A stretch of 64,000 bases of DNA, from NCBI GenBank assembly GCA_002179805.1, contig NAVB01000320.1, positions 1 through 64,000 on the forward strand, given 5' to 3'. Positions 46,092 through 59,399 of this stretch are shown here, one piece after another. The translations under genes were made by a program, and so were the position numbers. Below the pieces are notes generated by a model. The model was given only the letters and a program-made list of their open reading frames with translations. It was not told where the DNA came from and ran no database searches. Position 1 is the first letter of the stretch. Every line of letters begins with the position of its first letter. The stretch comes from Acanthamoeba lenticulata (lineage: Eukaryota > Discosea > Longamoebia > Acanthamoebidae).

Positions 46092-48374
46092 ATGGAAGCT
46101 CCCAGCACCACACCCAAGCCTTTTGTGCCGTACAGCGTAGTGAAGGCCCTCGAAAATGGCAACACGAGGCCCATGTCTGAACTTCTCCAAACATTGTCTG
46201 TCCCTTACCCTGTGGTACCCGCCTCCCGAACCCGCACGGTGGGCCCTCTCTCATGCATGAACCTTTTGGCTGACGCACCAAACAGACGCGCGGGACCGTC
46301 GAGGACTGCCCCTACGGCGAAACGCTTCTGCACTACGCCGCGTGGTTTGGCAACGAGGACGCCGTGGTCGCCCTCGTGCGCAACGGAGCGCTCGTCAACG
46401 CCATTGGCCTCCACTCGGGCTGCACGCCTCTCCACAGCGCCGCAGCAGGCGGGCACCTGGGTACCTGAGAGGCGCTCTCTGGCCATCATGCCCCCCCCTC
46501 CCAACCCCAAAGCTCACGTCTTCTTCTCTTGTACTCGTGGGCAGGCATCACGGCGCTCCTCGTCGGGTTGGGGGCCGATGTCCAAGCCGCCACCAGCTCG
46601 GGCTGGACGGCCTTACACAGCTGCTGCTCCCGGTACGGCCTCTGGTTGCATGGTAACCTCCCAATGCCCTGTTTGGGGCATGACACTTGCGCTTCTGTGC
46701 ACAGGGGACACCAGCAGGTCGCGTGGTTCCTTGAACAGCGCGGGCTGCGCATGGACGCAGCTCTGAACGATGGCCGAACCGCCCAGGATCTGCTCAACCA
46801 AGCTCTCGGTGCGCCACCACGACCTCGGTGATCACCTTTCATTGGGGCTGGTGTAAGCTCAAGTGCTCACGTTTTCTTCTTTACGGGTCGGTGGTCAAAC
46901 CACTCGACGACAGGTCAGCAGCGGAAGACGCTACAACGCGTCCCGCCGGAGCTCTCCGCTCCACAGGACCTGTTGGAGAACGGCTGTCTGCACATCCAGA
47001 TCGCTTCTGACACGCATGTCGAGTTCTACCAGTCCTTTGACGAGATCCCCGATGATGTACGATTCTCTTGTCTTCATGATTCGAATTCTGTTTCTTTTCA
47101 AAATCTGAACGAATTTTACTGATTTTTTTAAAATTAAAAATCAAAAATAAACATCTATCATTCAGATGATCATACCATCAGCGCCCATACTGGCACTGCT
47201 TGGCGACATTGGGAACCCGGCCCTGCCGACCTACCGCGACTTTCTCTACCGCCAGGCGGAGCGATTCAAGCTGGTCCTCGTCCTCGCCGGGAACCACGAG
47301 TTCTACAGCCCGAGCAACGCTCCGCCTCATCCCACCATCGGTACCTCTCTTTAATTAACTATTTATATATATTTATCTTTATTTATTCCTTAATTCGTTG
47401 TTTTTTACTTGATCGTTGTATAAATTAAAATCTCAAGCCATTTTCTCGAGACTTTTCCGAGCTTGCTGACTTGCTGCCAGGCGAATTGAATGCGGCGATC
47501 CACGCCATCTGCGCAGCCGCGCCTCGGAAGAACATCGCCTACATGGACAAGGGCCTGGTCGAGCTGCCCGGGTACAGCATCATGGGGTGCATCCTGTGGT
47601 CGAGCATCCCCGAGCGCTGTCGGGCGCAAGTGGCGCAGCAGATGAACGATTATCGGCTCATCTTCAAATCCAACTCGTATGTGTGCAACCTTCTTCTTCT
47701 CCTTCTCCTTCTCCTTCTTCTTCTTCTTCTTCTTTTTCTCCTGCTTCACGCTGACGACGACAACACGGATCATCGCTCTCATGATAGGCACAACTTCTCG
47801 CAAGCGGACGTCTTCACGCCCGACGACAGCAACGAGTGGCACGAGAGAGAGGTGGCCTGGCTGAAGGAGCAGATACGCCAGTCGATGGCCAAAGGAAACA
47901 AGGCCGTCGTCTTGACCCACCACACGCCCTCCTACAAAGTCAGCGGTAAATGCATGTTTCGCATATTGGATTTTTTATTGTTATTATTTTTGATTTTCGT
48001 TTTTTTTTCAATTAGTTTGTTTTAATATTTTGCTTTATTTTTGCTCTATTTTATTTATGGTTTGTTTCAACAATAAACGTGGCTACCAGGGAGCGGCCTG
48101 GCGTTCAGCTCCAGCCTGGAGTATTTCTTCAAGAACAAGGGCAGCAACGTTGCAGTGTGGGCGCATGGGCACACGCACTACAACGACGACCGGATCATCT
48201 GTACGTATCATCAAGACCCTGCCGCCCTTCCTGTTCACTTACATGTGCAACTCTCTCTCTCTCTCTCTCTTTTTCTTGCACCACCCAGGTGGAACGCGTG
48301 TGGTGAGCAACATGGTCGGCTACAAGCACGAGAAGACAATGTCATATCGCCCGGACCTCGTGATTGCTGTGTGA
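46092..48374 (+). CDS. ankyrin-repeat metallophosphoesterase
   Basis: Ten exons (46092-46238, 46286-46460, 46545-46632, 46705-46808, 46914-47056, 47166-47340, 47481-47676, 47788-47945, 48090-48200, 48289-48374) sum to 460 residues with consistent phases. Residues 50-170 form about three ankyrin repeats (GETLLHYAAWFGNEDAVVALV; CTPLHSAAAGGHL; GWTALHSCC; DGRTAQDLLNQAL). The rest is a calcineurin-type metallophosphoesterase with IQIASDTHVEF (D-x-H), LLGDIGNP (GD), AGNHEFY (GNHE), HHTPS and AHGHTHYN (GH-x-H), so every metal ligand is present. The enzyme part resembles small predicted phosphohydrolases that often act on cyclic nucleotides or phosphodiesters; the substrate is not known. Two short frames that look like separate genes are joined by the 46809-46913 intron. 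Confidence 0.85.
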
Positions 48375-48599
48375 GAAACACGCCTGCATCGAACTGCACC
48401 GTGGCGGTGGGGTTTGTTATTCTCTGCCAGGGCGAAACAAGCCGATGACGACTGTAGACACCAGATGATGGGAAGGAGGTTGCTGCTATTGCTACCAGAA
48501 AACCTGTTGGTGTTTTGGTTTTGGTGGAAGTGGACGCGGGAGCGTCATGTCCCATAAGAACTACTGCTGATTATAACGAACGGGACGACCATCAACTAT

Positions 48600-48718
48600 G
48601 GATACGGCCATACTGCGGAGAAAGCACCGCTTCCCATCCGAACAGCGAAGTTAAGCTGCGCCAGGCGGTGTTAGTACTGGGGTGGGCGACCACCCGGGAA
48701 TCCACCGTGTCGTATCCT
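48600..48718 (+). rRNA. 5S ribosomal RNA
   Basis: About 119 nt beginning GGATACGGCCATACTGCG and ending CGTGTCGTATCCT, so the ends pair as helix I. The internal promoter region and loops (CCCATCCGAACAGCGAAG; GTTAGTACTGGGGTGGGCGA) are intact. A five-T run at 48727-48731 fits pol III termination. It is identical to the copy at 50631 apart from that copy's 4-nt deletion. Confidence 0.95.
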
Positions 48719-48965
48719 TCCTCTCCTTTTTGCTTGCTCTTTGCTTGCTCCTCTTTGCTTGGTGGCGAATTTTGTCCATTTTGGTTTTCGGTGAAAAGAG
48801 GATCGCTGTAGACTCCTTCATTTGGTGGAGCAACTCCAATTGGTTGACGGAGCGCGCGGTGAAGCAAGCGGTCAAGAGACTCGTCGAGAGTGCGAGCAAG
48901 AAGTCCGTCAGCCGGCAGTAGGTGCAAGGATTGGCTTTTCTTCAAGTAATTGGTTGACGCAATAG

Positions 48966-50247
<1,282 letters not shown>

Positions 50248-50630
50248 GCGACTACGTCTCCAGTAAATACAACAACTGTAAACAACTTCCGCTTTCGTTC
50301 TTTCTTCGCATTCGTTCGGCGTCTCTTCGTTCTTTTGCCTCCAAAAGAGTTCGCACACCAAACCCAGTTTCTTGATGGCGTGCGTTTCCTCTTTTCCAAC
50401 CGTTGCAGGCCAACCCTGGGGTTGCCACAATATTGCAGCACAATACAATACAACAAACTTATGAATGGATACACGCGCAATGGTGAGGCTTGTTGGCGGA
50501 ACAGAGGTTCATGTTTGTACATTGATCTTGCAATCATCACCGCATCACTAAGCGCTCCAGAGGTAAGCGCTCGAGTGGAGATGGGTGTGAATGGATGAAC
50601 AAGCCCTGGTGAGGACAACCGCCCACTCTC
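50248..50630. other. actin 3' flank
   Basis: No gene is seen. T/C-rich and A-rich segments (50275-50345) probably hold the actin 3' UTR and poly(A) region. Short frames are not supported. Confidence 0.5.
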
Positions 50631-50745
50631 GGATACGGCCATACTGCGGAGAAAGCACCGCTTCCCATCCGAACAGCGAAGTTAAGCTGCGCCAGGCGGT
50701 GTTAGTACTGGGGCGACCACCCGGGAATCCACCGTGTCGTATCCT
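50631..50745 (+). rRNA. 5S rRNA copy with 4-nt deletion (variant or pseudogene)
   Basis: Same as the copy at 48600 except that CTGGGGTGGGCGACCACCC is shortened to CTGGGGCGACCACCC, a 4-nt loss near positions 83-87. The total is about 115 nt. Both ends still pair, and a T run follows at 50759-50763. The loss shortens a helix that is conserved in eukaryotic 5S, so the RNA may be unstable. The flanks of the two copies differ, so this is a dispersed rather than tandem duplicate. Confidence 0.85.
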
Positions 50746-50948
50746 TCCTCCTCCATTCTTTTTCTTCTCTCTCTTCCTTTGGAGAACCTCGTTCCTCCTT
50801 CATCTGCTTGTAGTGCTCTTTGCTCTTCTCCCACCCACGTGAACTGAACTAGCAGGTCATGATTTTAAATCTGTTTAGTTTTTTTTTCATAAATTGTATT
50901 TTTTGGTACTTTTATGTGCATTTATTAAAAAAAGGGAGAGAATTTCGA

Positions 50949-51358
50949 TCACACTGGAGGAAGACCGCTCACGCTCCCAGGAGCCTTGGCTGAGGAGGAG
51001 GTTGGTGCTTGCGTAGACGAAGATGGAGGATGCTGGTGGCGCGTGTGGTAGAGTTGCAGACCGCCAGATGGGGCCGGGCTGTGCGCAACAGCACCTTCTG
51101 CAGGACCAGGCGGAAGAGCCTGGTAGGCTGTGTAGAAGACCGACGCGAGACCAACCGAGCTCGCCATGCCCACGGCCAGCGTGGCTCGTGGGTAGCGACG
51201 GTAGGCGGCTGTCACTGCAGTCGACCAGCCCCACCAACAAGTGTCAGGTCACAACGAAGAGGCAGGTTGAGGGGCCCAAGTAGTGTACCATGAGGGATGA
51301 GGGCGGCGCCAGCCACGCGGGCCAGCGACGGCAGCTTGTGGCGCAGAACGGGCAGCAT
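50949..51358 (-). CDS. small single-TM protein, possibly mitochondrial
   Basis: Exons 51358-51292 and 51214-50949 give 110 residues. The start MLPVLRHKLPSLARVAGAAL is basic and amphipathic like a mitochondrial targeting signal. One hydrophobic helix (TLAVGMASSVGLASVFYTAY) follows, then a Pro/Ser/Gln-rich tail. No family is recognised. The splice (CAT G|GT ... AG|TG ACA) keeps frame. The 50746-50948 interval is AT-rich 3' sequence. Confidence 0.55.
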
Positions 51359-51566
51359 TGGAGGTTCTGCTTCTTGTCCTGCTCGCGTCTCTGTCAAAAG
51401 GCTGGGCAAGAAGCATGACAGGAGCAACGGCCAGAATCGGGCGAAAAGGTGTGCAGAACTACAGCACTAGTTGAAGTGGGCCTGACATGATACACCAGAG
51501 CCTTTTCTCTCTCAAGAATTGTATTCTTTATAAAAGAGAAAATAAAATTGCAAAAAGGAGTGGCGC

Positions 51567-52801
51567 TTAGATCTTGTAAGCGTAGCTCTTGCCCTCCTCC
51601 CTCTCGCAGTCGGGCGGGAAGGACTTCCTCTTGTCCTCGTAGTACTTGGCCCGGTAGTCACCTTCCTTCTCCTTGGCGTAGGTCACGTAGAGCACACGAC
51701 GGGGCTTGTCGCTCAGGTTAGGCGCTGTGCAAGCAGTCATGAGTGGTGAGCCGGGGCCACAAGAAACAACTGGAGACAGGTACCCGAGCGGTGAGGAACG
51801 TAGGAGTCGAAGAAGACGATGTCACCAGGGTTGGTCTCCAGTGGAATCCTACGCGTACAAAAAAACAAAAAAAAAAAAAAACGATGAGCTAAGTGCGAGG
51901 AAGGTGAAGAATGTGCGGGCATCGTACCAAGTGTACTTGTCGACGAGCTCTTGCGGCACGGCCTTGTACTCGGGGCCGAGAAGGCCCTTGTTGTGCTCGC
52001 CCGCCACGACCTCCAGACAGCCTGTCCCCATCCCCATATGCTCAGCTCTTCATGTTGCAAGGTTTCTCTGCCCACAGTGGGTGGTTACCGTTCTCCTTGG
52101 TGGCCTTGTCGATGTTGACCATGATGGAGATGTGGAGAGTCTGGCCGTACATCCACCAGCCAGCAGCATGGTCCTGCAGGATTTTTACAATTATTAAAAC
52201 ATTAATATGAAATTTTATGAATGACCAATTAAATAAAAGAATATCAGAATAAAAACACTACGTGACAGCACGTGACATGACATGTTAAAACAGAAAAAGG
52301 ACTGACCTGGTGGGGCTCAAAGCCCTCGCCGCCGGGGTACTTGAAGTTGATCTTCTCCTTGTAGAGGAGGGCCTTCTCGCCAAAGAGCTGCCCGACGAGG
52401 TCAATGAAGCGCTCGCCGTTGAAAGCCTCGTTGAAGCCGCTGTGGAAGTCAAAGAAGTTCTCGAGTCGGTGAAGCAGGCGACGGTCCTGTTCGCCCTCAC
52501 GCACCGACTTGGAGAAGTACATCATCCACTTGCCCGGCGTCTCCGGCCAGGTCTCTACCTCAGTAGTCCACTGCACCACGTGCAAAGAACACGATTCAAA
52601 ATTGTGAGGAGACGATTAACGGACAAATTCTGGTTGACCAAATGCCAATCCATCTCAAGTTGCAGTGTTGTCGTTTGTGGGTCGCACCTTCTTGAGATTT
52701 TCGATCTGTTCAGGCGTCCAGAAATCCTCGGCCTTGATGTAGAGGAAGCCATCACGCTTCCAGGACTCGAGCTGCTCGGGGGTCAAGGTGTAGCTGGCCA
52801 T
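51567..52801 (-). CDS. phytanoyl-CoA dioxygenase (PhyH) family protein
   Basis: Six exons (52801-52688, 52570-52307, 52173-52089, 52021-51928, 51848-51784, 51724-51567) give 259 residues. MASYTLTPEQLESWKRDGFLYIK is the usual PhyH start. The iron ligands appear as HQDHAAGWW (HxD) and VPHRSG (distal His); a downstream basic segment (KPRRVLYVTYAKE) fits the 2-oxoglutarate Arg. LYKEKINFKYPGGEGF and CLEVVAGEHNKGLL match the family. It should be a cytosolic Fe(II)/2-oxoglutarate oxygenase. It carries no clear peroxisomal PTS1 (ends YAYKI), so a role in phytanic acid breakdown is not implied and the substrate is unknown. Confidence 0.88.
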
Positions 52802-53072
52802 TGGTAGACTGCTGTGTGAATCGAAATTAGAAGTGGAGAAAGACTCAGCGATTGCTGGAAGATCTTGGACTTGCGCGCCGGGCCGAAGCACAACCAAAAA
52901 GCAGCCGAAGTGCTTTTCAGCACTGAAGCCAAGCTTGCCCGCAAATGAACGGAGTTGGGAGATTTCGACTACGCCTCGAGCCAACTGCTGGCGCTGTTCT
53001 CCAACCGAACCAATGAGTGCGTCATGTCTGTTGGGGCGACTAGGCCTCGAGCGAAAAGATGATTTTAAGAGG

Positions 53073-56000
53073 TCAGGGTCCCCAAAAGTCATCGTCCACT
53101 CCACTCTGTTCTTCGTTTCCTTCAACTTCATACCCTTCTTCATCCACTTCCACCTCTGGTTCGCACCACCTGGGGCGTGCAGGTGCTGATTTGCAGTGGA
53201 GCAGGCTGTTGACTGTGTCCTGTGTCTCTTGGGGAACCGAGTTGAGCAAATTGGCCAGGTAGATGATGTGCTTGTCTGTGCGCTCTGGCATACTTGCCAA
53301 GACAAGCAGTGCACCTGGCAGCAGGGGAAGCAGCCTCTGTTCGTTTGCACACACTTCCTCAGGCACTGATGCTGGGTCTAAAGACCAAATACCATGCATG
53401 AGTCCATTGTGACGAGTTTTCTGGCCACCTACAAGAAGGAGGAACGTACTGTACATCAGCGCGTGCACATCCTGAGTCCAGCCCCGAGCGCGGAACACAA
53501 GCCGACATACGCCTGCAGCTGCAGCGACTTGAAACGCAAGAAAAGAGGATTGTGGGGACTCTTTTGGTGCGTTCTTCTGGTCTGGCCTTGTGCACACGCC
53601 CATGGATGACAAGAACGAGTGTAGGTCAGTGGGCAGTCGTGACATCAGCTCGTTGTTCATCACTCCGGCGCGGCCCTCAACAAATGCAAGCGCAACCAAC
53701 GTTTTGAGTGGCTTCATCCCTGCCTCGGTGGTGAGAAAGATTAGATATATAAAATAAAATAAAAAAACTTAATAAAGAAAATTAAACAAAAGAAAGAACG
53801 AAAACGAAAAAGAACAAGGCGCACCAGGGGACGACAAAAACAGGCTCAGTTTGCAGACCACTTCCTCAAAGGCATCTTCTTCGCTATTCTCATCACCTCC
53901 ACCATCTTCTGCACAAGGAAGAGGCACCACAAAGGACAAGGCTTCCAGTGCTACCGCACGAATGTGTGCGGGCTGCGCCACATCATCGAACGTTGCTGCC
54001 AAGAAGGGCAGGGTGCAGCGCCAGAAGCCTGGATACATCTGATCCCACAATCTCACATGTGCATGTCATGAGAGCTTGCCAGAAACCACCAAGGACGTCA
54101 ACGGTACCGTGACGAGGGAGATTGTTGAATGCTGGACACGTGGATGCTCGCTTTGCATGCATGCCAGCTTGACCAGCGTCTCCACGTGCTCGCCCTGTGC
54201 GTTGGACATCATGTGTCGGTTGCACAACATACTGGCGAAGAGGAGCGATCGTACAACGGTGGCGTAGAAAGGGGCATCCGAGCTTGCGGTCGCATCCCAT
54301 CCGCCCCGTTGGTGATATATGGCCCGGCCGCTACAGGCAATGTTCACCAGAAGCTGTGCGGCGAGGTGACCATGAACGTACATGACCCACAGATGAGTGC
54401 TGCTTAGACGACAAGATTCAACAAGTAGGTTGGGGCAACAAGGATGTGGCACTGACCTCGAGGAGGAGATGTTTGTTGCGAACACATGCGTAGGCCAGCA
54501 GGTGGACGATCCATGGCACAAGTTGGCCCCACGATGAATCGGACTCCTCCTCATAGAATCGGTTTGCTGTTTTCCACGAGAGTCAAGTAAGCTGCAGGCA
54601 GAGAGGAGGGAAGAAGAAGAAGAAGAAGAAAAAGGGACGTACAAGTGGACCAGAACCCAACCGCGGCATTGAGGTATTCTGTCTGGACGTCCTTCCGGGG
54701 TGACGCGAAGCCACGAACCAACGATTTCACCGTCAGCTGGAAGCCATCTTCAGCTTTGCGTTTGTGTACACGTGTGGGAGTGTTTGTTGATTTGAGTGAA
54801 AGGGGTCAACCAAGTTGTCTCCCTCCCTCGTCTCCTTCCAAAAGGTGGGGCTTGTGATGATCCTACCATCCAGAAAGATGGGTAATTGCCCGGTCTCGTG
54901 CTCCGCGCCCGCCAGTGGGGGAAGCCTATACGCGCCGCATGACGACGCCCTGTTGTGAGCAGCAGAGCAGCAAGGAGGAGAGCAAAGACATGAGAGAGTC
55001 TACGTGGGGCGTACCACTTGCGGCCCCCCAACTGCGGCGGCATCTCGGTCAAGACGAACTGCAACATGTCCGCTTGCGTGGTGGGCAAGCCTGTCTGCGC
55101 CCACGGCCCAGAGCTGCGCGCGTTCAAGAAGAAGGAGAAAGACATGAAGCTGCCGCTCGGTAGCCTCAAGCACGCGCGCATGTGTCATGCGTCAAAGGGA
55201 AAGACAAGATTACCTGCGCCAGTGAGCCCAGGCTCGCGCCAAGCGAGCGTCGTGCGCCAGCTGCACCAATACTGCCGGCGCCGCGGGGTCGCTCTCGGCG
55301 AGCTCGGCCAGGAAGGTGCCCTCGGGCATGGGCTCGGGCATGAGCGCCGTCACCAGCACCTCTGTGAGCCGCTGTCTGCAAAAATCATGTATAATGGTTG
55401 AGGGAATGTTCAAGTTGAAGCACGCCAATCAGCACATGCCACAGGCACGTACAAGGCCACTTCAATGGAAGATTCGCTGTCCAATCCAGCGAGGGCCTCG
55501 ACGAGGACATGCAGCAACGCCGCGCGCTGGTCGGCCGAGCCGTTGCAGGCCGCAAGCAGCAACTGCAGCCACGGCCAAGGCGTCAATCATCATCAATCGC
55601 GCAAGGGCGCGCAACGAGGAGAAGCGAAAAGGGGCGCGTACGGAGCGGTGCACCACGTTGACAAAGGGCCCATCCTGCTCCTCGACGGCGAGTGGACCAT
55701 AGGCGCCTCTTTGGCACACGCACTGGCTCCAGTCCTTCGCGGTAACCTTGGCGATGGCCTCGAGCGGCCTTTCGTCCACGTCCAGGCGCCACGCGGCCGC
55801 CAGCTCGGCGTCATCGATCAGCAGCGCCGTGGTGTGCTGGAGTGTGGCCACTGGCGGGTTCTTGAGCCTCCTCACGCACAGCAGCGCTGCACGCCACCAT
55901 CACCCTCATGGGATGCCATGAGCCACAAACAGAACAACACTGGTTGATCGCTGGAGGAGGAAGAGGACGTGGCCGAACCGAGGGCGAAGCGGCTCATGAC

Positions 56001-57028
56001 GCCCAGCGCGCTCTCTGGCGCGGACCACAGCTGCGCGGCCGCTTGGTAGGCGCCACGCAACAGGTTCTTGGAGCAATGGAGCCGCCTGGTTGTGGGCGAC
56101 GTTGCAGAAGAGTTCAGCGCAACGCCTCAGGCCTGTCTTGTCAACTGATGAGTGCCTGGAGGAAAGGAACGTACAAAAGGTTGAGCACGAGCATGGCGCA
56201 TGCGCGCGTCTTGTCGTGCGTCTCGTGCTGCATGAGCCGTGTGAGAAAGGGGATGATCTGCAAGCGGTCCGACGCATTTTGGCTTGTGCCCAGGTACTCG
56301 ACCAGCGCCAGTTTGAGCTCCGCGGGCGTCTCGGTGCTTGCCTTTTGTGTGCACGCGCAGTTTGTGCAACAAAAAAGTGGTGAGCTTCAAGGTCCCGAGC
56401 GATGGAGCGGTGATGCTGATGATGCGTTTGGGGTGGCAGTACAATGAGGTCGTAGATGCGGCCAATCCACGGGGAACAGAGGTTGGAGTCGATGTCGTAG
56501 CGGCACAGCAGCTGGGCCAGTTTCACCTGTGCCTTGATCTGCTCGCCCGTGTCCTTCTTGCCCTTGGCACGCGCATCGCCCTGACCGCGCATGGAGAACG
56601 TGAGCTTGGCCAGCACGCACACAAGGGGTGAGACTTGTACCCGACGCAGGAGCGTGCCGACAATGAAGGGCCAGAGCTGCACGTAGGCAGAGTGATTGTC
56701 GGAGCGGAGCTTCTGGACGATGCATTGGTATGCGTCCGCTGCGGGGCCACCTCGAGACTCGATCATCTTGGCCACCAACGCTGAGCCACAGCAGCCGGAA
56801 GTGTGTGTGAGGTTTATGCACACAAGCCATCAAAGGGGGAAGGAGAAGGAGGAGAGCGTACGCCGGTAGAACGGCCACAAGTCCGCCCAGCTCTGTCATG
56901 TTGGTAAGAAAAAACGAACAAGAACGAACAAGAGAAAAAGAGAGGGGAGGTTTGCATGCGGGCAGCTACACCTTGGCTTGGCGCTGCACAGGAACCGATG
57001 CAAAGTTGTCATCGTCAGGGAAGTCCAT
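53073..57028 (-). CDS. large helical-repeat-like protein, unknown function
   Basis: Many exons in one orientation share GTACGT/GTGCGT-type splice sites. The start is MDFPDDDNFASVPVQRQAK at 57028; the end is 53073 (EEQSGVDDDFWGP). Between them are helix-rich, Leu/Ala-rich exons, for example MIESRGGPAADAYQCIVQKL, AELKLALVEYLGTSQNASD, NLLRGAYQAAAQLWSAPES, AALLHVLVEALAGLDSE and PLPCAEDGGGDENSEEDAF. The alternating amphipathic helices suggest HEAT/ARM-type repeats of roughly 1000 residues. I do not recognise the family; focadhesin/RST1-like proteins are one candidate. Exact exon joins between 54000 and 56000 are not fixed. The gap 52802-53072 separates it from the PhyH gene. Confidence 0.65.
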
Positions 57029-57676
57029 CTGCTGCCCTTGCGCTATCTCTGCTTAAGCCCGGTTTCCTGCTCAGTGAGAGGCCGTGCTCGATCTGAACTG
57101 AAATAAGTTCTATTTTCTTGGCGAAATTACACAAACAAATCCTTCCCAACCAAAAAATTTACTGAACACGACTTCGCTCACGCCCGTTCAAGCACAAGGC
57201 TAGTCCAAGAATGTGCGAACACATGTTGTCCTCTGCGCCTTCCCTCTCTACTTTGTTGGAGCATGTGCCTCTGAGTGTGTGGTCGAACATGTGCGCAGCA
57301 CGCACTCCGCATCAACAATAAAACGGGATCGAACACTCCGTTCGTTCTTCTCTTCTTCTTCTCCTCGATCCAGTATCCCGTTCCTACATACTTGTTTGTT
57401 GTTGTCATATCATCACGATCATCCACTTCTTCGCCATCTCGTCCAGGCGGCAGCGCCTTGTTAAAGCTCTAAGAAGAGCGAATAAAATTGAATATAAAAA
57501 TAATAAACTTCAGCTGTTGCCGCTGAGTGAAAGGTGTGAGTGAGTGAGGCCTGCGCTCCTTCTTCGCCACGGCGGCGCTGTGCTTTCGCCGCACTCCTCA
57601 GATCCCAGCGCCACGTAGCACCCGTAACTCTGGGTGGCTGTAGCAGTCGCGCAGAAAAAGCCGAGCACGGTCTAAC
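57029..57676. other. spacer between divergent genes
   Basis: AT-richer than the neighbours. It holds CTTGGCGAAAT near 57118, which is E2F-like but weak, and no coding frame of quality. It likely carries the promoters of the helical-repeat gene and the MFS gene. Confidence 0.45.
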
Positions 57677-59286
57677 ATGATGAGCACAGCTCGTCCTGCC
57701 GTGGGCCCACCAGCTGCACCGCATCTGTCCTTGATCTATGTAATTGCTTTCTTCGATTTGTTTGCCGTCTCTTTGATCATTCCCATCTTCACCACTGTGT
57801 ACAAATCTCTCAATCTCGATCCGGTCACGTTTGGCCTCATCTCCTCTGTCTACGGGCTTGCCCAATTTCTTTGCAACCCCGTCATCGGCCGGTTGAGCGA
57901 TCGATACGGCCGCAAATCACTTCTTCTGGTCTCCTTCCTCGGTTCTGCTGTTGGTGTGCCCTCCCTCACATCATCACATCTCTTGTCCATCTTCCTCTGA
58001 ATCTCTCTCTTTCTCTTCCCAGGCTACCTGCTGCTGGGCGCAGCCACCACGGTGTGGATGCTGTTCCTCAGCCGTGTGGTGGTGGGCGTCGTCAAGCAGA
58101 CCCTCACCATCACCCAGGCCTGGATCACCGACCACTGCCCGCACGCCGACGAACGCCTCCGGGTACGAGCAGGCCTGCTCGCCTTGCTCTGCCTCTCTCT
58201 GTGGCTGACAACCAGCCGCGAACCAGGCGCTGGGCCGCCTCCGGACTGCCACGTCGCTGGGCTTCATCGTCGGGCCGGCCACGGGCGGCTTGCTCTCGGC
58301 GCGCGTGGGCCAAATGGCGCCCGCGGTGGCCGCGGCCTTGATCTATGTTGTCGACTTCTTCATCGTCTTCTTCCTTGTGGACGAGAAGCGACACCACCAA
58401 CATGGCCACAACAAGGAGGGCGAGGACCAGAGCCCAAAGGACAAGGAGGAGGAGGAGAAGGAAGAAGACAAAGACGAAAGGAGCAGTAACGGCGCCTCGT
58501 CCTTCTCCTTTGGCGCCGCGTTTGCGCAGCTGAAGCTCGTGTACGACGTGCTTACGCGGCCCAAGGTGGGCTCCCTGCTGATGATCAAGTTCATGATCCA
58601 CCTGGCCATGGCCATGGGCCGCGCCAACTTTGGCCTCTTCGTCCTCGAGCGATTCGGCCTGGGGCCCGAGGTCTGTCCTTGTTGTTCTTGTTGTTGTTGT
58701 TGCACGCTGCTGCTCGAGCTGAGGCCTCGGCCTGTGCGCGCAGGGGTCGTCCTACATGGCGTCGGTCATGGGCGTGATGGGCGTGGTCACGGGCCTGGTC
58801 CACGCGCCGCTCACGCGGCGCTTCCCGCACTACGCGCTGCTCGTCGTGGCGGGCGTGATGCTGAGCCTGTACAACGCCCTTACGGCCTTCACGTCCTCGC
58901 TGGCGCTCTTTGTCGCGCTGCAGCCCGTGGCGGCCATCTCGCACCTGGTCCTCTCGACGTCGGCCCTGTCGTCGTTCTCGCACGCCTTTGACCAGCGCGA
59001 GATCGGGCTGGCCATGGGCGTGGCGGGCAGCGTCAACAGCATCGGCGACATCCTGGCGCCGCTCGTGGCCGGCCTCCTCTTCAACTACGTCGGCCTGGCC
59101 GGGCCCCGGGCCATCGCGTCGCTTCTCATCTTCGCTGCCTTTTCCGTGTTTGTTTCTGCCGCTGGCGGCGACCAGACCGCGTCCATCTCAGCTTCAACGG
59201 TGTCATCTTCCTCTTCCTCTTCTTCGACGTCCACGCCATCGAGCGTGGTCTCGTCTTCGCCCGACCGCAACGCCAAGTTGGATTGA
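57677..59286 (+). CDS. major facilitator superfamily transporter
   Basis: Exons 57677-57953, 58023-58162, 58227-58670 and 58744-59286 give 467 residues with about 12 TM helices. Between TM2 and TM3 lies the MFS motif GRLSDRYGRKSLLL. The second motif-bearing helix reads FLSRVVVGVVKQTLTITQAW. The central cytosolic loop is highly charged (His/Asp/Glu/Lys-rich, about residues 215-250), and the C-terminus is a Ser-rich tail. The general pattern is like the tetracycline-transporter-like MFSD9/MFSD10 group. The substrate cannot be read from sequence. The first ATG at 57677 is followed directly by a second at 57680. Confidence 0.9.
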
Positions 59287-59399
59287 CGCCCGATGGCCTC
59301 TACGCTTGCTGTACAGGTTTTTTTAATTATTATTAATTTCAAGAAATTATTACAATAATGATTTTCATTTTCATTTATTTTTATCCTTATTATACATTC

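Noticed and set aside
46881..48374. Separate phosphoesterase gene starting near 46900 or 47166
   Set aside because: The splice 46808 to 46914 joins the ankyrin frame to the D-x-H motif exon in phase, so one gene explains the region better.
48682..48921. 79-codon plus frame with a hydrophobic start
   Set aside because: It starts inside the 5S rRNA gene and reads through the terminator and actin promoter region; no family match.
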